Part shown: one piece after another, positions 32,131 through 41,300 of the stretch
How the letters are laid out: every line of letters begins with the position of its first letter
Numbering within the stretch: position 1 is the stretch's first letter
Assembly (NCBI GenBank): GCA_044359525.1
Contig: JBIKLY010000018.1
Location: forward strand, 1 to 43,535
Length of the DNA: 43,535 nt
From: CAJBIL01 sp044359525
GTDB lineage: Bacteria; Pseudomonadota; Gammaproteobacteria; Burkholderiales; Rhodocyclaceae
Direction of reading: 5' to 3'
Position numbers and translations under genes: made by a program
The notes under the pieces: generated by a model
Databases searched by the model: none
Seen by the model: only the letters and a program-made list of their open reading frames with translations
Told to the model about the DNA's origin: nothing

Positions 32131-32934
32131 ATGCTAATTCATCCCCAGTTTGACCCCATCGCTCTCTCGCTCGGCCCGCTGTCCATCCGCTGGTACGGGC
32201 TGATGTATCTGCTGGCTTTTGCCCAGTTCTGGTGGCTTGGCCGGCAGCGCATCCTGGCGCATCCGCAACTGTCGAAAGCCGGCTGGAACGTCACACAGCT
32301 CGACGACCTGTTGTTCTACGGCATGCTCGGCGTGATTGTTGGCGGGCGGCTCGGGCAGGTTGTCTTCTATGAGCCGGGCTACTATTTTTCGCATCCGCTC
32401 GACATCCTGATGGTGTGGAAGGGCGGCATGTCCTTTCACGGTGGCTTCCTCGGCGTGCTCGTCGCGATGGGGCTGTACGCGCGCAAGACGGCGCGCACCT
32501 GGCTGGACATCACCGATTTCATCGCGCCGCTGGTGCCGCTCGGGCTGGCTTTCGGGCGTGTCGGCAACTTCATCAACGGCGAGCTGTGGGGGCGCGCTGC
32601 CGACCCGGCGCTGCCGTGGGCGATGATTTTTCCGCAGGTCGACGATCTGCCGCGCCATCCGTCGCAGCTATACCAGGCCGGGCTTGAGGGCATCGCGCTG
32701 TTCGTCATCCTGTGGCTGTATTCGCGCGGCACGCGGCCGCGCGGCGCGGTCTCCGGCGTCTTCCTGATCGGCTACGGCAGCTTCCGTTTCATTGCCGAAT
32801 TCTTCCGCACGCCGGATGATGGTATCTTCGGTCTCTCGCAGTCCATCAGCATGGGCCAATGGCTGTCGCTGCCGATGATTCTGGCCGGCATCGCCTTTGT
32901 TGTCTGGTCTGGTCGGGAGAAGCGCGGGGGATAA
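32131..32934 (+). CDS. lgt: Prolipoprotein diacylglyceryl transferase
   Basis: Adds diacylglyceryl from phosphatidylglycerol to the Cys of prolipoproteins in the inner membrane. The 267-residue protein has about seven hydrophobic helices. Family motifs are the His-Gly-Gly of SFHGGFLG, GRVGNFINGELWGR with the essential Arg and Asn, HPSQLYQAGLEG, and YGSFRFIAEFFR. The ATG at 32131 starts the family's usual N-terminus (MLIHPQFDPIAL). It is needed for lipoproteins such as the LivK-like protein in this window. Its usual neighbour ilvD is displaced by the toxin-antitoxin region. Confidence 0.96.
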   Translation: MLIHPQFDPIALSLGPLSIRWYGLMYLLAFAQFWWLGRQRILAHPQLSKAGWNVTQLDDLLFYGMLGVIVGGRLGQVVFYEPGYYFSHPLDILMVWKGGMSFHGGFLGVLVAMGLYARKTARTWLDITDFIAPLVPLGLAFGRVGNFINGELWGRAADPALPWAMIFPQVDDLPRHPSQLYQAGLEGIALFVILWLYSRGTRPRGAVSGVFLIGYGSFRFIAEFFRTPDDGIFGLSQSISMGQWLSLPMILAGIAFVVWSGREKRGG

Positions 32935-32987
32935 AAATGCCCGCGAGTCATTTTCCGGTTTGAGGCATGGCGACGGGAGGATTGAGG

Positions 32988-34373
32988 ATGTCAGACAGCA
33001 TCGTAGCCCGTCGATTGCGTCGGGTTCGCGACCTGTTGAGCGATGACAGCGCGGCGGCAAAACCCGGCGAAAAAGTGCTGCACCAGATTCGCGAACAGCT
33101 CAAGGAATGCGCAGCCGGGCTCGGCGGTGAAATCTCGACCCGGCAACGTGCCGCGCGTCTTGCCGAGACCTACCTGCGTCTTGACGATACGGGGCGTGCT
33201 GCTTTTTTGCGCATCGTCGCCACCGAGTTCGGCCCCGACCCGCAAGCCGTTGCCACCACCCACCAGGCTTACCAGGAAGCCATCGGCAGTGACGCGCAGT
33301 GGGTCGCCGAGTCGGCCATGCGCGATGCAATGCGTTCGATGCGCTTGCGCATCCTGACCCAGTTCAACGCACTGCCGCAGGGTGTGAAATTTCTCGTTGA
33401 TCTGCGTGCCGATCTGTTGCGCTATCTGAACCAGGATACAGCGCTGTGTTCACTTGATCGCGAGCTGGAGTCCCGGCTCGGCGCCTGGTTTGACGTTGGC
33501 TTTCTGGAGCTGCAACGCATTACCTGGAACTCACCGGCGGCGCTGCTTGAAAAACTGATCGAGTACGAGGCAGTGCATGAGATCCGCTCCTGGACCGATC
33601 TCAAGAACCGCCTCGATTCAGACCGCCGTTGTTATGCGTTTTTTCATCCGCGCATGCCGATGGAGCCGCTGATTTTTGTCGAGGTGGCGCTCACCGACCA
33701 TCTCGCCGACAACGTGCAGGCGCTACTCGACGAGCATGCGCCGGTTTTCGACGCGCGCCGCGCAACGACAGCCATCTTTTACTCGATCTCGAATACGCAG
33801 GCGGGCCTGCGCGGTGTTTCCTTCGGCAATTTTTTGCTCAAGCGGGTGGTCGACGATCTGAAACGCGACTACCCCCGTCTTGATACGTTTGCCACGCTCT
33901 CACCGCTCCCCTTGCTCCGGCGCTGGGCGGAAAAACACCCGGCGGCATGGGAGCACGCTTTCAGCAGCGAAGATGTTGAGCGTATTGCGCGTTGTTGCAC
34001 TACGCAGGAAATCCGCATTACCGCTGCGAATGATGTCCGGGCCTTGCTTGCCAACGATGACTGGAGCAGTAACCCGCGCTTGGTACGCACCCTCCGACCA
34101 GGCTTGACCCGCCTGGCCGCACGCTATCTGCTTGCTGCCAAAACGGACAGCCGCCCTTTCGACCCGGTGGCCCGCTTTCATCTTGGCAACGGCGCACGCA
34201 TCGAACGCATCAACCCGCAGGCCGACATTTCGCTACGTGGCCTGCAACAATCCTACGGCCTGATGGTCAATTACCTTTACGATCCAGACAGTATCGAAGC
34301 CAACGTTGAAGCTTTTTCGGCCAGTAGCGAGATTGCCAGTACCGCATCAATACGGCGTAACGCACGCGACTGA
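32988..34373 (+). CDS. Malonyl-CoA decarboxylase
   Basis: Converts malonyl-CoA to acetyl-CoA and CO2 in the cytosol. The 461-residue protein matches the MLYCD/MatA family: a helical N-terminal domain (to about 165), then the acetyltransferase-like catalytic domain with FFHPRMPMEPLIFVEVAL, SNTQAGLRGVSFGNFLLKRV, FATLSPLP and the catalytic-His segment FHLGNGARIERIN. GGGAGG seven bases before the ATG at 32988 sets the start over the ATG at 32967. No malonyl-CoA synthetase (matB) or malonate transporter is beside it. It is next to propionyl/methylmalonyl-CoA genes, so it may clear malonyl-CoA made by side reaction of the carboxylase, an inference. Confidence 0.92.
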   Translation: MSDSIVARRLRRVRDLLSDDSAAAKPGEKVLHQIREQLKECAAGLGGEISTRQRAARLAETYLRLDDTGRAAFLRIVATEFGPDPQAVATTHQAYQEAIGSDAQWVAESAMRDAMRSMRLRILTQFNALPQGVKFLVDLRADLLRYLNQDTALCSLDRELESRLGAWFDVGFLELQRITWNSPAALLEKLIEYEAVHEIRSWTDLKNRLDSDRRCYAFFHPRMPMEPLIFVEVALTDHLADNVQALLDEHAPVFDARRATTAIFYSISNTQAGLRGVSFGNFLLKRVVDDLKRDYPRLDTFATLSPLPLLRRWAEKHPAAWEHAFSSEDVERIARCCTTQEIRITAANDVRALLANDDWSSNPRLVRTLRPGLTRLAARYLLAAKTDSRPFDPVARFHLGNGARIERINPQADISLRGLQQSYGLMVNYLYDPDSIEANVEAFSASSEIASTASIRRNARD

Positions 34374-34422
34374 TCACTCAATAATCTTGTACAATCATTT
34401 GTCTTTATATGAGAAAAGCCAC

Positions 34423-34896
34423 ATGAATCTACGTCCTTTTAAAGTCCTCGGTATCCAGCAAATCGCCATCGGCGGGCCGGACAAAATGAAGCTGCGTCAG
34501 TTGTGGGTCGATATGCTCGGCCTCGAAATCACCGGCAATTTTGTCAGCGAGCGCGAGAATGTCGATGAGGACATTACCGCGATGGGCAAGGGCCCGTTCA
34601 AGGTCGAAGTCGATCTGATGCAGCCGATTGATCCTGAGAAAAAACCGGCAGTGCACACCACACCGCTTAACCACGTGGGATTGTGGATCGACGATTTGCC
34701 CAAGGCCGTCGAATGGCTGAGCGCAAAGGGAGTACGTTTTGCACCAGGCGGAATACGCAAAGGCGCGGCCGGATTTGATATTACGTTTTTACACCCGAAA
34801 GCCAACGATGAATTCCCGATTGCCGGTGAAGGTGTTTTGATTGAACTGGTGCAGGCCCCGGCCGAGGTAATCGAGGCTTTTGCCCGGCTCGCCTGA
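34423..34896 (+). CDS. VOC-superfamily protein, possible methylmalonyl-CoA epimerase
   Basis: A 157-residue protein with two glyoxalase-fold repeats: VLGIQQIAIGGPDKMK near the start and NHVGLWIDDLPKAVEWL in the middle, with GVLIELVQ at the end. His in NHVGLW and Glu in LIELV fit metal ligands of the VOC fold. The first His of methylmalonyl-CoA epimerase (IDHIAI type) is Gln here (IQQIAI). The nearby propionyl-CoA carboxylase and methylmalonyl-CoA mutase genes need an epimerase, so this is the natural candidate. A glyoxalase-like enzyme of other specificity remains possible. The ATG at 34423 is chosen; sequence further upstream belongs to the decarboxylase gene. Confidence 0.7.
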   Translation: MNLRPFKVLGIQQIAIGGPDKMKLRQLWVDMLGLEITGNFVSERENVDEDITAMGKGPFKVEVDLMQPIDPEKKPAVHTTPLNHVGLWIDDLPKAVEWLSAKGVRFAPGGIRKGAAGFDITFLHPKANDEFPIAGEGVLIELVQAPAEVIEAFARLA

Positions 34897-34964
34897 AGTC
34901 GTAATTTGCGGCAAGCCGGCATAGATCGGCTGGTGCATTACAAAAAGCAACGGAGGAGTGTTCG

Positions 34965-36557
34965 ATGACCTGGTTTTCATTGCCGATAACGCAAGCTGGC
35001 AACAAGGCCGCTTTCAGTGATTCGGCGGGTGCAACGGCATGGCTTGCAAAGCAGCCGCAGGCTAATGCCGCTGCCATGCAGACCGCTTTGCTGGGGCAGA
35101 TACAGTCACTCAACGCCTATAGCATTGAGCCGCGTGAGCGCTTCAAAATACTCGAAGCCCTACGCAAGACAATTTTTACCGTTGATGAAGAATGCCATCG
35201 CCGTTACGAAAACCGCCCCGTGCCGCTCTGGTCTTCAGAGCAGGCTGCGCTCGATACCAGCTATCGCTTGTGGCGTGCCTGTGCAATTGGCTATCTGCAC
35301 TGTCTGCGCGCCTGCCTCGAAGGGGATCAGGGTGTTGCCGAACTGAAGGCCAAAATTGCGCATCGGGCGCTGGTCTGCCTGCGCATGGAGCAGCTGGCCT
35401 GCTATCGCGGCGTGCTTGAGCTTGATCCTGAATTCTGGCGGACCCTGCATGCGATACTGGCTTCGGCCGAGCAGCTCGGTGTAGCGACCCTGCCCGTTGC
35501 CGACCGCTTGCTCGGGGAAACCAGCGAGTCAACACTGCATGGCCAGTATGCCATGACGCTTCTGTTGCATCTGGCCCGCCCGTTTGAACTGTCGCGTACT
35601 CAATTTGCCGCCGCGGTCCGCTGGTTTTCGCGCTGGCGTGAACAGGTTGATATCCTGTCAGCGCCCGACAACAATCCGAAATCACGATCTATTGCACTCG
35701 ATCTGTCGTCGAGCACGCCAAGTTTTGATGCCGGGAGTAGCGCAGGAATTGCGCGCTGGCTGTCGATCGGCGGCGTCTTGCGCAAGATGCGCAAGCGTCT
35801 TGAGCTGCTCGAAGCCGGCGAGTCACCCGAAAGCTTGAAGCTCGGTAGCGGAATTTCCAGTGAGGCGAGTGCGGCGCTTTTGAAAACGCTGACCGAAAAC
35901 TTGAAGCACCCCTTGCCGGTGTCGATCAGCCCCTTGTCCGGCTCGCCGGTGGTGAAGGTTGCGATGGGGCTGGAATGCATTCACCGTCATTTGGGTGGCA
36001 AGACGCTGAAAGGACCCGAAGAGCCGAGTTCGATGAATCGGCAGGCGCAGGAGCAGATTGCGATTTTCGGCCACGTATCTCACGAGGCGGAAATAAAAAA
36101 CGCCAGCCCGGCCGAAGACTGGCTAATAGTCAGACAAAATAGTCAGGAGTTCGGCCTGAGCAGACCGGCCGGCACGGGAAAAGCGCGATTCAGCAACCGA
36201 TCCCTGCTGGCCATCCAGCCAACGGACGGTTCGCACTTTTTGCTGCTGCTGATATCAAGCCTTTCTACCCGCAGTGACGGTAGTGTGCTCATCACGGCAA
36301 AACTATTCCCTGGTAACCCTGGCGCATTCGTTGCAGAAGTGCGTGAGCGCCCGATGGGCAAGATATCGCGTCAGCCTGCCTTCCTTTTGCCGTCCACCGG
36401 TCAGCCCGATGCGCTTGCGTCGGTTTTTCTGCCGGCCGGTACCTCGGCGCGTGCGCTGTCAATCAACCTGTTGCAGGATCGCCCGCGCTCTCTGCGCCTC
36501 GTTACCTGCCTCGAGCGTGGCAGCGACTATGAGCGCTGGGCCTGCGAGATCAGCTGA
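34965..36557 (+). CDS. Uncharacterised 530-residue protein
   Basis: I do not recognise a family. There is no signal peptide or membrane segment, so it should be cytosolic. Residues 1-240 are mostly helical (for example ERFKILEALRKTIF, ALDTSYRLWRACAIGYLHCL) and the C-terminal part (about 400-530) looks beta-rich, with KISRQPAFLLPS and RSLRLVTCLERGSDYERWACE. A basic stretch GGVLRKMRKRLELLE (about 269-283) is notable. Codon use and GC match the neighbours. The ATG at 34965 follows ACGGAGGAG. A strong terminator directly follows the stop. It may be a regulator or signalling protein, but nothing in the sequence shows it. Confidence 0.75.
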   Translation: MTWFSLPITQAGNKAAFSDSAGATAWLAKQPQANAAAMQTALLGQIQSLNAYSIEPRERFKILEALRKTIFTVDEECHRRYENRPVPLWSSEQAALDTSYRLWRACAIGYLHCLRACLEGDQGVAELKAKIAHRALVCLRMEQLACYRGVLELDPEFWRTLHAILASAEQLGVATLPVADRLLGETSESTLHGQYAMTLLLHLARPFELSRTQFAAAVRWFSRWREQVDILSAPDNNPKSRSIALDLSSSTPSFDAGSSAGIARWLSIGGVLRKMRKRLELLEAGESPESLKLGSGISSEASAALLKTLTENLKHPLPVSISPLSGSPVVKVAMGLECIHRHLGGKTLKGPEEPSSMNRQAQEQIAIFGHVSHEAEIKNASPAEDWLIVRQNSQEFGLSRPAGTGKARFSNRSLLAIQPTDGSHFLLLLISSLSTRSDGSVLITAKLFPGNPGAFVAEVRERPMGKISRQPAFLLPSTGQPDALASVFLPAGTSARALSINLLQDRPRSLRLVTCLERGSDYERWACEIS

Positions 36558-36567
36558 ACGCACCAAC

Positions 36568-36599
36568 AAAAAAGCCCGCCTAAACTGGCGGGCTTTTTT
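36568..36599. terminator. Bidirectional terminator between convergent genes
   Basis: GCCCGCC-TAAACT-GGCGGGC flanked by six A residues on the left and six T residues on the right, so it works on both strands: for the 530-residue gene on the plus strand and pccA on the minus strand. Confidence 0.93.
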
Positions 36600-36616
36600 G
36601 CGGAGATAAAGAGCGT

Positions 36617-38605
36617 TTATTCGAACTCGATGATCACCTGATCGACCGACAGACTCTCACCCGCCTTGGCAACCAGCTTCTTCACCTTGCAGTCCTGATC
36701 CGCCTTGAGGATGTTTTCCATCTTCATCGCTTCAATCACTGCCAGCTTCTCACCGGCCTTCACTTCCTGACCTTCCTTGACGCTGACTTCGCGCAGCAGA
36801 CCCGGCATCGGCGACAGCAGGTACTTCGACAGATCAGGCGGCGCTTTCTCCGGCATCAATGCCAACAACGCCGCAGCGCGCGCACTGAGTACCGTCAGAT
36901 CGACTTGCGCACCCCAATGGAAGAGCCGGTATTTGATGCCGCGCCGCTCAAGCTGCAGGGTGAACTCTTCGCCGTTGCAGGTGCCATGCAAAATCGGCTG
37001 CCCCAAACGCCAATCAGAAATGATCTCGTATTTTTCGCCCTTGTACTCGATCAGATAACCATTGTTCAGCGGCGTCGCGTTGACCAGATGCTGCTCACCA
37101 TCACGCAAGACGACCCAGTCAGCGCCAACCTTCAATTCGTGGCCGGCCAACTGTCCGGAAATCTGAGCGGCACGGTCAATGTTGCGGCGATGCACAAAGG
37201 CAGCCACCGAAATCAGTAAGGAGGGGTCATCGTGCGGCACCATCGAGGCATCAAAACCCTTCGGGTACTCCTCGGCGATAAAGCCGGTATTGAAGTTACC
37301 CGAGTGAAAGCGCGGATGCTGCATCAATGCCGACTGGAACGGAATATTCGAGCTGATGCCGCGAATCACGAAAGCGTTGAGTGCGACACGCATACGCGCA
37401 ATCGCCTGCTCGCGCGTTGCCGCGTGCACGATCAGCTTGGCAATCATCGAATCGTAGAACATCGAGATTTCGCCACCATCGTAGACGCCGGTATCAACGC
37501 GAACTTTACCGTCAACGGCTGCCGGCGGATCGAATTTGACCAGACGGCCAGTCGAAGGCAGGAAGCCACGGAAAGGATCTTCCGCGTTGATCCGGCACTC
37601 CATCGACCAGCCATTGATCTTCAGATCGTCCTGGGTGAATGAGAGCTTCTCTCCCGCGGCAACACGGATCATCTGCTCAACCAGGTCAAGGCCGGTGATC
37701 ATTTCGGTGACCGGATGCTCAACCTGCAGACGGGTATTCATTTCCAGGAAGTAGAAAGACTTGTCAGCCCCGACCACAAACTCGACGGTACCTGCCGACT
37801 GGTAATTCACCGCCTTGGCTAAAGCCACCGCCTGCTCACCCATTGCCTTGCGCGTTGCCGGATCAAGGAAGGGGCTCGGTGCTTCTTCGATTACCTTCTG
37901 GTGACGGCGCTGGATCGAACACTCGCGTTCATGCAGATAGACGGTGTTGCCGTGCGCATCACCGAGCACCTGGATTTCGATGTGGCGCGGCTCAAGCACG
38001 TATTTTTCGATCAGGATGCGGTCGTCGCCAAACGCCGTTTTCGCTTCGTTACGGCACGAGGTGAAGCCTTCAAAGCATTCCTTGTCGTCAAAGGCAACGC
38101 GCAGACCTTTGCCACCACCGCCGGCCGAGGCCTTGATCATCACCGGATAACCGATGCCCTTGGCGATTTCGACGGCCTGTTCGGGTGTGTCGATGGCGTC
38201 GGCGTAGCCCGGAATGGTGTTGACCTTGGCTTCGTTGGCCAGCTTTTTCGAAGCGATCTTGTCGCCCATCTGGCCGACCGAGTAGTGCTTCGGGCCGATG
38301 AAGATGATGCCCTCTTCTTCCAGCCGGCGTGAGAACTCCTGGTTCTCCGACAGAAAGCCGTAGCCCGGATGCACCGCTTCGGCACCGGTCTGCTTACAGG
38401 CGGCGATGATCTTGTCGATCACCAGATACGATTCTTTCGACGCTGCCGGCCCGATGCAGACGCCTTCATCGGCCATTTCTACGTGCAACGAATCGCAGTC
38501 GGCTTCGGAATAGACGGCAACGGTCAGGATGCCCATCTTGCGGGCGGTCTTGATGACGCGGCAAGCAATCTCGCCACGATTGGCAATCAGAATTTTCTTG
38601 AACAT
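36617..38605 (-). CDS. pccA: Propionyl-CoA (acyl-CoA) carboxylase alpha subunit, biotin carboxylase/biotin carrier
   Basis: Carboxylates biotin with ATP and bicarbonate and carries it to the beta subunit. The 662-residue protein has a biotin carboxylase (FKKILIANRGEIACRVIKTA, the ATP-grasp loop KASAGGGGKGLRVA, and RHIEIQVLGD), a middle BT-type linker domain (about 480-590), and a C-terminal carrier with EAMKMEN, biotinyl Lys about 628. Length matches PccA rather than acetyl-CoA carboxylase AccC. The ATG at 38605 follows GGAGGATTACC. It is the last gene of mcm-meaB-pccB-pccA. Acetyl- or methylcrotonyl-CoA activity is possible, but the neighbours favour propionyl-CoA. Confidence 0.93.
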   Translation of the reverse strand: MFKKILIANRGEIACRVIKTARKMGILTVAVYSEADCDSLHVEMADEGVCIGPAASKESYLVIDKIIAACKQTGAEAVHPGYGFLSENQEFSRRLEEEGIIFIGPKHYSVGQMGDKIASKKLANEAKVNTIPGYADAIDTPEQAVEIAKGIGYPVMIKASAGGGGKGLRVAFDDKECFEGFTSCRNEAKTAFGDDRILIEKYVLEPRHIEIQVLGDAHGNTVYLHERECSIQRRHQKVIEEAPSPFLDPATRKAMGEQAVALAKAVNYQSAGTVEFVVGADKSFYFLEMNTRLQVEHPVTEMITGLDLVEQMIRVAAGEKLSFTQDDLKINGWSMECRINAEDPFRGFLPSTGRLVKFDPPAAVDGKVRVDTGVYDGGEISMFYDSMIAKLIVHAATREQAIARMRVALNAFVIRGISSNIPFQSALMQHPRFHSGNFNTGFIAEEYPKGFDASMVPHDDPSLLISVAAFVHRRNIDRAAQISGQLAGHELKVGADWVVLRDGEQHLVNATPLNNGYLIEYKGEKYEIISDWRLGQPILHGTCNGEEFTLQLERRGIKYRLFHWGAQVDLTVLSARAAALLALMPEKAPPDLSKYLLSPMPGLLREVSVKEGQEVKAGEKLAVIEAMKMENILKADQDCKVKKLVAKAGESLSVDQVIIEFE

Positions 38606-38627
38606 TTTAGGTAATCCTCCCTGACGC

Positions 38628-40160
38628 TTACAGCGGAATGTTGCCGTGCTTGCGCCACGGATTTTCGAGTTTTTTACTGCGCAGCATGGCCAGCGAACGG
38701 CAGATACGTTTGCGCGTTTCATTGGGCATGATCACGTCGTCGATAAAACCGCGTGCGCCGGCCACAAACGGGTTGGCGAACTTGGCCTTGTACTCTGCTT
38801 CGCGCTGCGCCAGTTTCGCCGGGTCGCCTTTTTCTTCACGGAAGATAATCTCTACCGCGCCTTTGGGGCCCATCACTGCAATCTCCGCAGAAGGCCAGGC
38901 GATGTTGACGTCGCCGCGCAAATGTTTCGAGGACATCACGTCATACGCACCGCCGTAGGCCTTGCGGGTGATCAGCGTAACTTTCGGCACCGTGCATTCG
39001 GCATAGGCATAAAGCAGTTTGGCGCCATGCTTGATGATGCCACCGTACTCTTGTGCAGTGCCCGGCATGAAACCAGGTACGTCGACCAGCGTCACCACCG
39101 GGATGTTGAAGGCATCGCAGAAGCGCACAAAGCGTGCGGCCTTGATCGAGCTCTTGATGTCGAGACAGCCAGCCATCACCAGCGGCTGGTTGGCCACAAT
39201 GCCGATCGTATGGCCGTCCATGCGCGCGAAACCGATAATGATATTTTTCGCATAGTCAGGCTGGACTTCGAAGAAATCACAATCATCAACCATCTTGATG
39301 ATCAGCTCTTTCATGTCGTACGGCTTGTTGGCGTTGTCCGGCACCAGCGTATCAAGCGAGAAGTCAAGCCGTTCAGCCGGATCATTGGTCGCCTGAACCG
39401 GTGGCTTCTCACGGTTGTTTGACGGCAGGAAGTTGATGAAGCGGCGCAGCATGGCCAGGGCTTCAACATCGTTCTCGAAAGCGAGATCGGCCACCCCTGA
39501 CTTGCTGGTGTGCGTCACCGCACCACCGAGTTCTTCCGACGTGACCTCTTCGTGCGTCACGGTCTTCACGACTTCGGGACCGGTGACGAACATGTAGGAC
39601 GAATCCTTGACCATGAAAATAAAGTCGGTCATCGCCGGGCTATACACGGCACCGCCGGCGCAAGGCCCCATGATCATCGAAATCTGTGGCACGACGCCGG
39701 AAGCCATCACGTTACGCTGGAAGACGTCGGCGTAACCGCCGAGCGAGGCGACCCCTTCCTGGATACGCGCACCGCCCGAGTCGTTGAGGCCGATCACCGG
39801 CGCGCCGACCTTCATCGCATGGTCCATCACCTTGCAGATTTTCTCGGCGTGCGTTTCGGACAGCGAACCGCCAAGCACCGTGAAGTCCTGCGAGAAGACA
39901 AAAATCAGTCGTCCGTTGACCGTACCGTAACCCGTCACCACGCCATCGCCGGGCAGCGACTGTTTCTCCATGCCGAAGTCGGTGCAGCGGTGCTCCTTGA
40001 ACATGTCCCATTCTTCGAATGAACCCGGATCGAGGAACAGCTCGATGCGCTCGCGCGCAGTGAGCTTGCCTTTGGCGTGCTGGGCGGCGATACGCTTTTC
40101 GCCGCCGCCGAGGCGCGCAGCCGAGCGCTTGTCGTCAAGCTGGCGGATGATGTCGTGCAT
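38628..40160 (-). CDS. pccB: Propionyl-CoA carboxylase beta subunit (carboxyltransferase)
   Basis: Transfers CO2 from carboxybiotin to propionyl-CoA, giving (S)-methylmalonyl-CoA. The 510-residue protein has both crotonase-like halves, with oxyanion segments SGGARIQEGVASLGGYADVF and KAYGGAYDVMSSKHLRGD, and AVYSPAMTDFIFMV typical of PccB. It begins HDIIRQLDDKRSAARLGGG and ends ENPWRKHGNIPL, the standard family ends. It lies 22 bases upstream of pccA and 97 bases downstream of meaB. Confidence 0.96.
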   Translation of the reverse strand: MHDIIRQLDDKRSAARLGGGEKRIAAQHAKGKLTARERIELFLDPGSFEEWDMFKEHRCTDFGMEKQSLPGDGVVTGYGTVNGRLIFVFSQDFTVLGGSLSETHAEKICKVMDHAMKVGAPVIGLNDSGGARIQEGVASLGGYADVFQRNVMASGVVPQISMIMGPCAGGAVYSPAMTDFIFMVKDSSYMFVTGPEVVKTVTHEEVTSEELGGAVTHTSKSGVADLAFENDVEALAMLRRFINFLPSNNREKPPVQATNDPAERLDFSLDTLVPDNANKPYDMKELIIKMVDDCDFFEVQPDYAKNIIIGFARMDGHTIGIVANQPLVMAGCLDIKSSIKAARFVRFCDAFNIPVVTLVDVPGFMPGTAQEYGGIIKHGAKLLYAYAECTVPKVTLITRKAYGGAYDVMSSKHLRGDVNIAWPSAEIAVMGPKGAVEIIFREEKGDPAKLAQREAEYKAKFANPFVAGARGFIDDVIMPNETRKRICRSLAMLRSKKLENPWRKHGNIPL

Positions 40161-40257
40161 AAGGTCTACTCCTTTAATGCCAGCACTTGGGTCTATGGCA
40201 CTAGTCCCAAAACCGGGCCGGGTGATTCAAAAAGTTCAACGGTGCTGCTTCAATGCT

Positions 40258-41271
40258 TCAATGTTTAAGCTCTTCGAGCAGGCGATACGCCGCCGCGCCC
40301 GGCGTCGTTCGTCCTGCAGATACCGCCTGACTGAGCTCGGCAAGGCTCGCACGTACCGCCGGATGCTGGCGAAAATACTGGCGCAAACCGGAGTCGATCA
40401 GACTCCACATCCAGTCAACTGACTGTCGCTGACGGCGCGCGGCAAACTCGCCAGTCGGCGTGAGCGCAGCGCAATATTTTTCAACCTGCGCCCAGAATTC
40501 AACAATGCCCTCTTTGTGCAGCGCGGACAGCGTAATCACCGGCGGCGCCCAGTTAAGCGAAGTCGGCCGCAGCATGTGCAGCGCATTCTTCCACTGCGCA
40601 CGCACCACCTGCGCCGCCTTCGGGTCGATATCCGCCTTGTTGATCACCACCATGTCGGCGATTTCAACAATGCCTTTTTTTATCGCCTGCAGATCATCCC
40701 CGGCATTCGGCAACTGCAGCAGACAGAACATATCGACCATGCCGGCGACGGCCGTTTCCGATTGCCCGACACCCACTGTTTCAACAATGACGACATCGTA
40801 CCCGGCAGCCTCGCAAGCAAGCATCGCTTCGCGTGTTTTCTCTGCCACGCCACCCAGCGAACCCGACGAAGGGCTCGGGCGAATGAACGCCTCTTCGCGC
40901 TGGCACAACAACTCCATGCGCGTCTTGTCGCCGAGAATCGAGCCGCCGGAAACCGACGACGACGGATCGACGGCGAGGACGGCCAGACGCTTGCCCTGCT
41001 CGATCAGCCAGATACCCAGCGCTTCAATGAAGGTCGACTTGCCGGCCCCGGGAACGCCGGAAATGCCGATACGAATCGCCCGCCCGGTGTGTGGCAACAA
41101 GGCGTCCAGCACATGTTGTGCGCGCAGCTGATGGTCGGCACGCACCGATTCAATCAGCGTAATCGTCTTGGCCAGCGCACGACGCTGCGCAGCGCCACGC
41201 GACAACACGCCGTCGACCAGTTTCTGGTCAGCAGCGGATAGTCCGGCAGCCGGCGCGTTCGTCATGTCCAT
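40258..41271 (-). CDS. meaB: MeaB/ArgK-type GTPase chaperone of methylmalonyl-CoA mutase
   Basis: A G3E-type GTPase that gates cobalamin loading and protects the mutase from inactivation. The 337-residue protein has the P-loop GVPGAGKSTFIEAL (about 74-87), LAVDPSSSVSGGSILGDKTRM, ETVGVGQSE, and the guanine-specificity VINKAD. The C-terminal dimerisation arm is present. It starts 29 bases after the mutase stop, the normal pairing. ATGs at 41271 and 41265 are both possible and neither has a strong ribosome site. It was formerly named ArgK; no arginine transport role is implied. Confidence 0.95.
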   Translation of the reverse strand: MDMTNAPAAGLSAADQKLVDGVLSRGAAQRRALAKTITLIESVRADHQLRAQHVLDALLPHTGRAIRIGISGVPGAGKSTFIEALGIWLIEQGKRLAVLAVDPSSSVSGGSILGDKTRMELLCQREEAFIRPSPSSGSLGGVAEKTREAMLACEAAGYDVVIVETVGVGQSETAVAGMVDMFCLLQLPNAGDDLQAIKKGIVEIADMVVINKADIDPKAAQVVRAQWKNALHMLRPTSLNWAPPVITLSALHKEGIVEFWAQVEKYCAALTPTGEFAARRQRQSVDWMWSLIDSGLRQYFRQHPAVRASLAELSQAVSAGRTTPGAAAYRLLEELKH

Positions 41272-41300
41272 TGAATGAAGTGGAGGTTGGCTTTGGCGAT

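Noticed and set aside
40161..40257. Separate promoter or small gene between meaB and pccB
   Set aside because: Ninety-seven bases with a short GCTTCAATG duplication and no clear promoter or frame.
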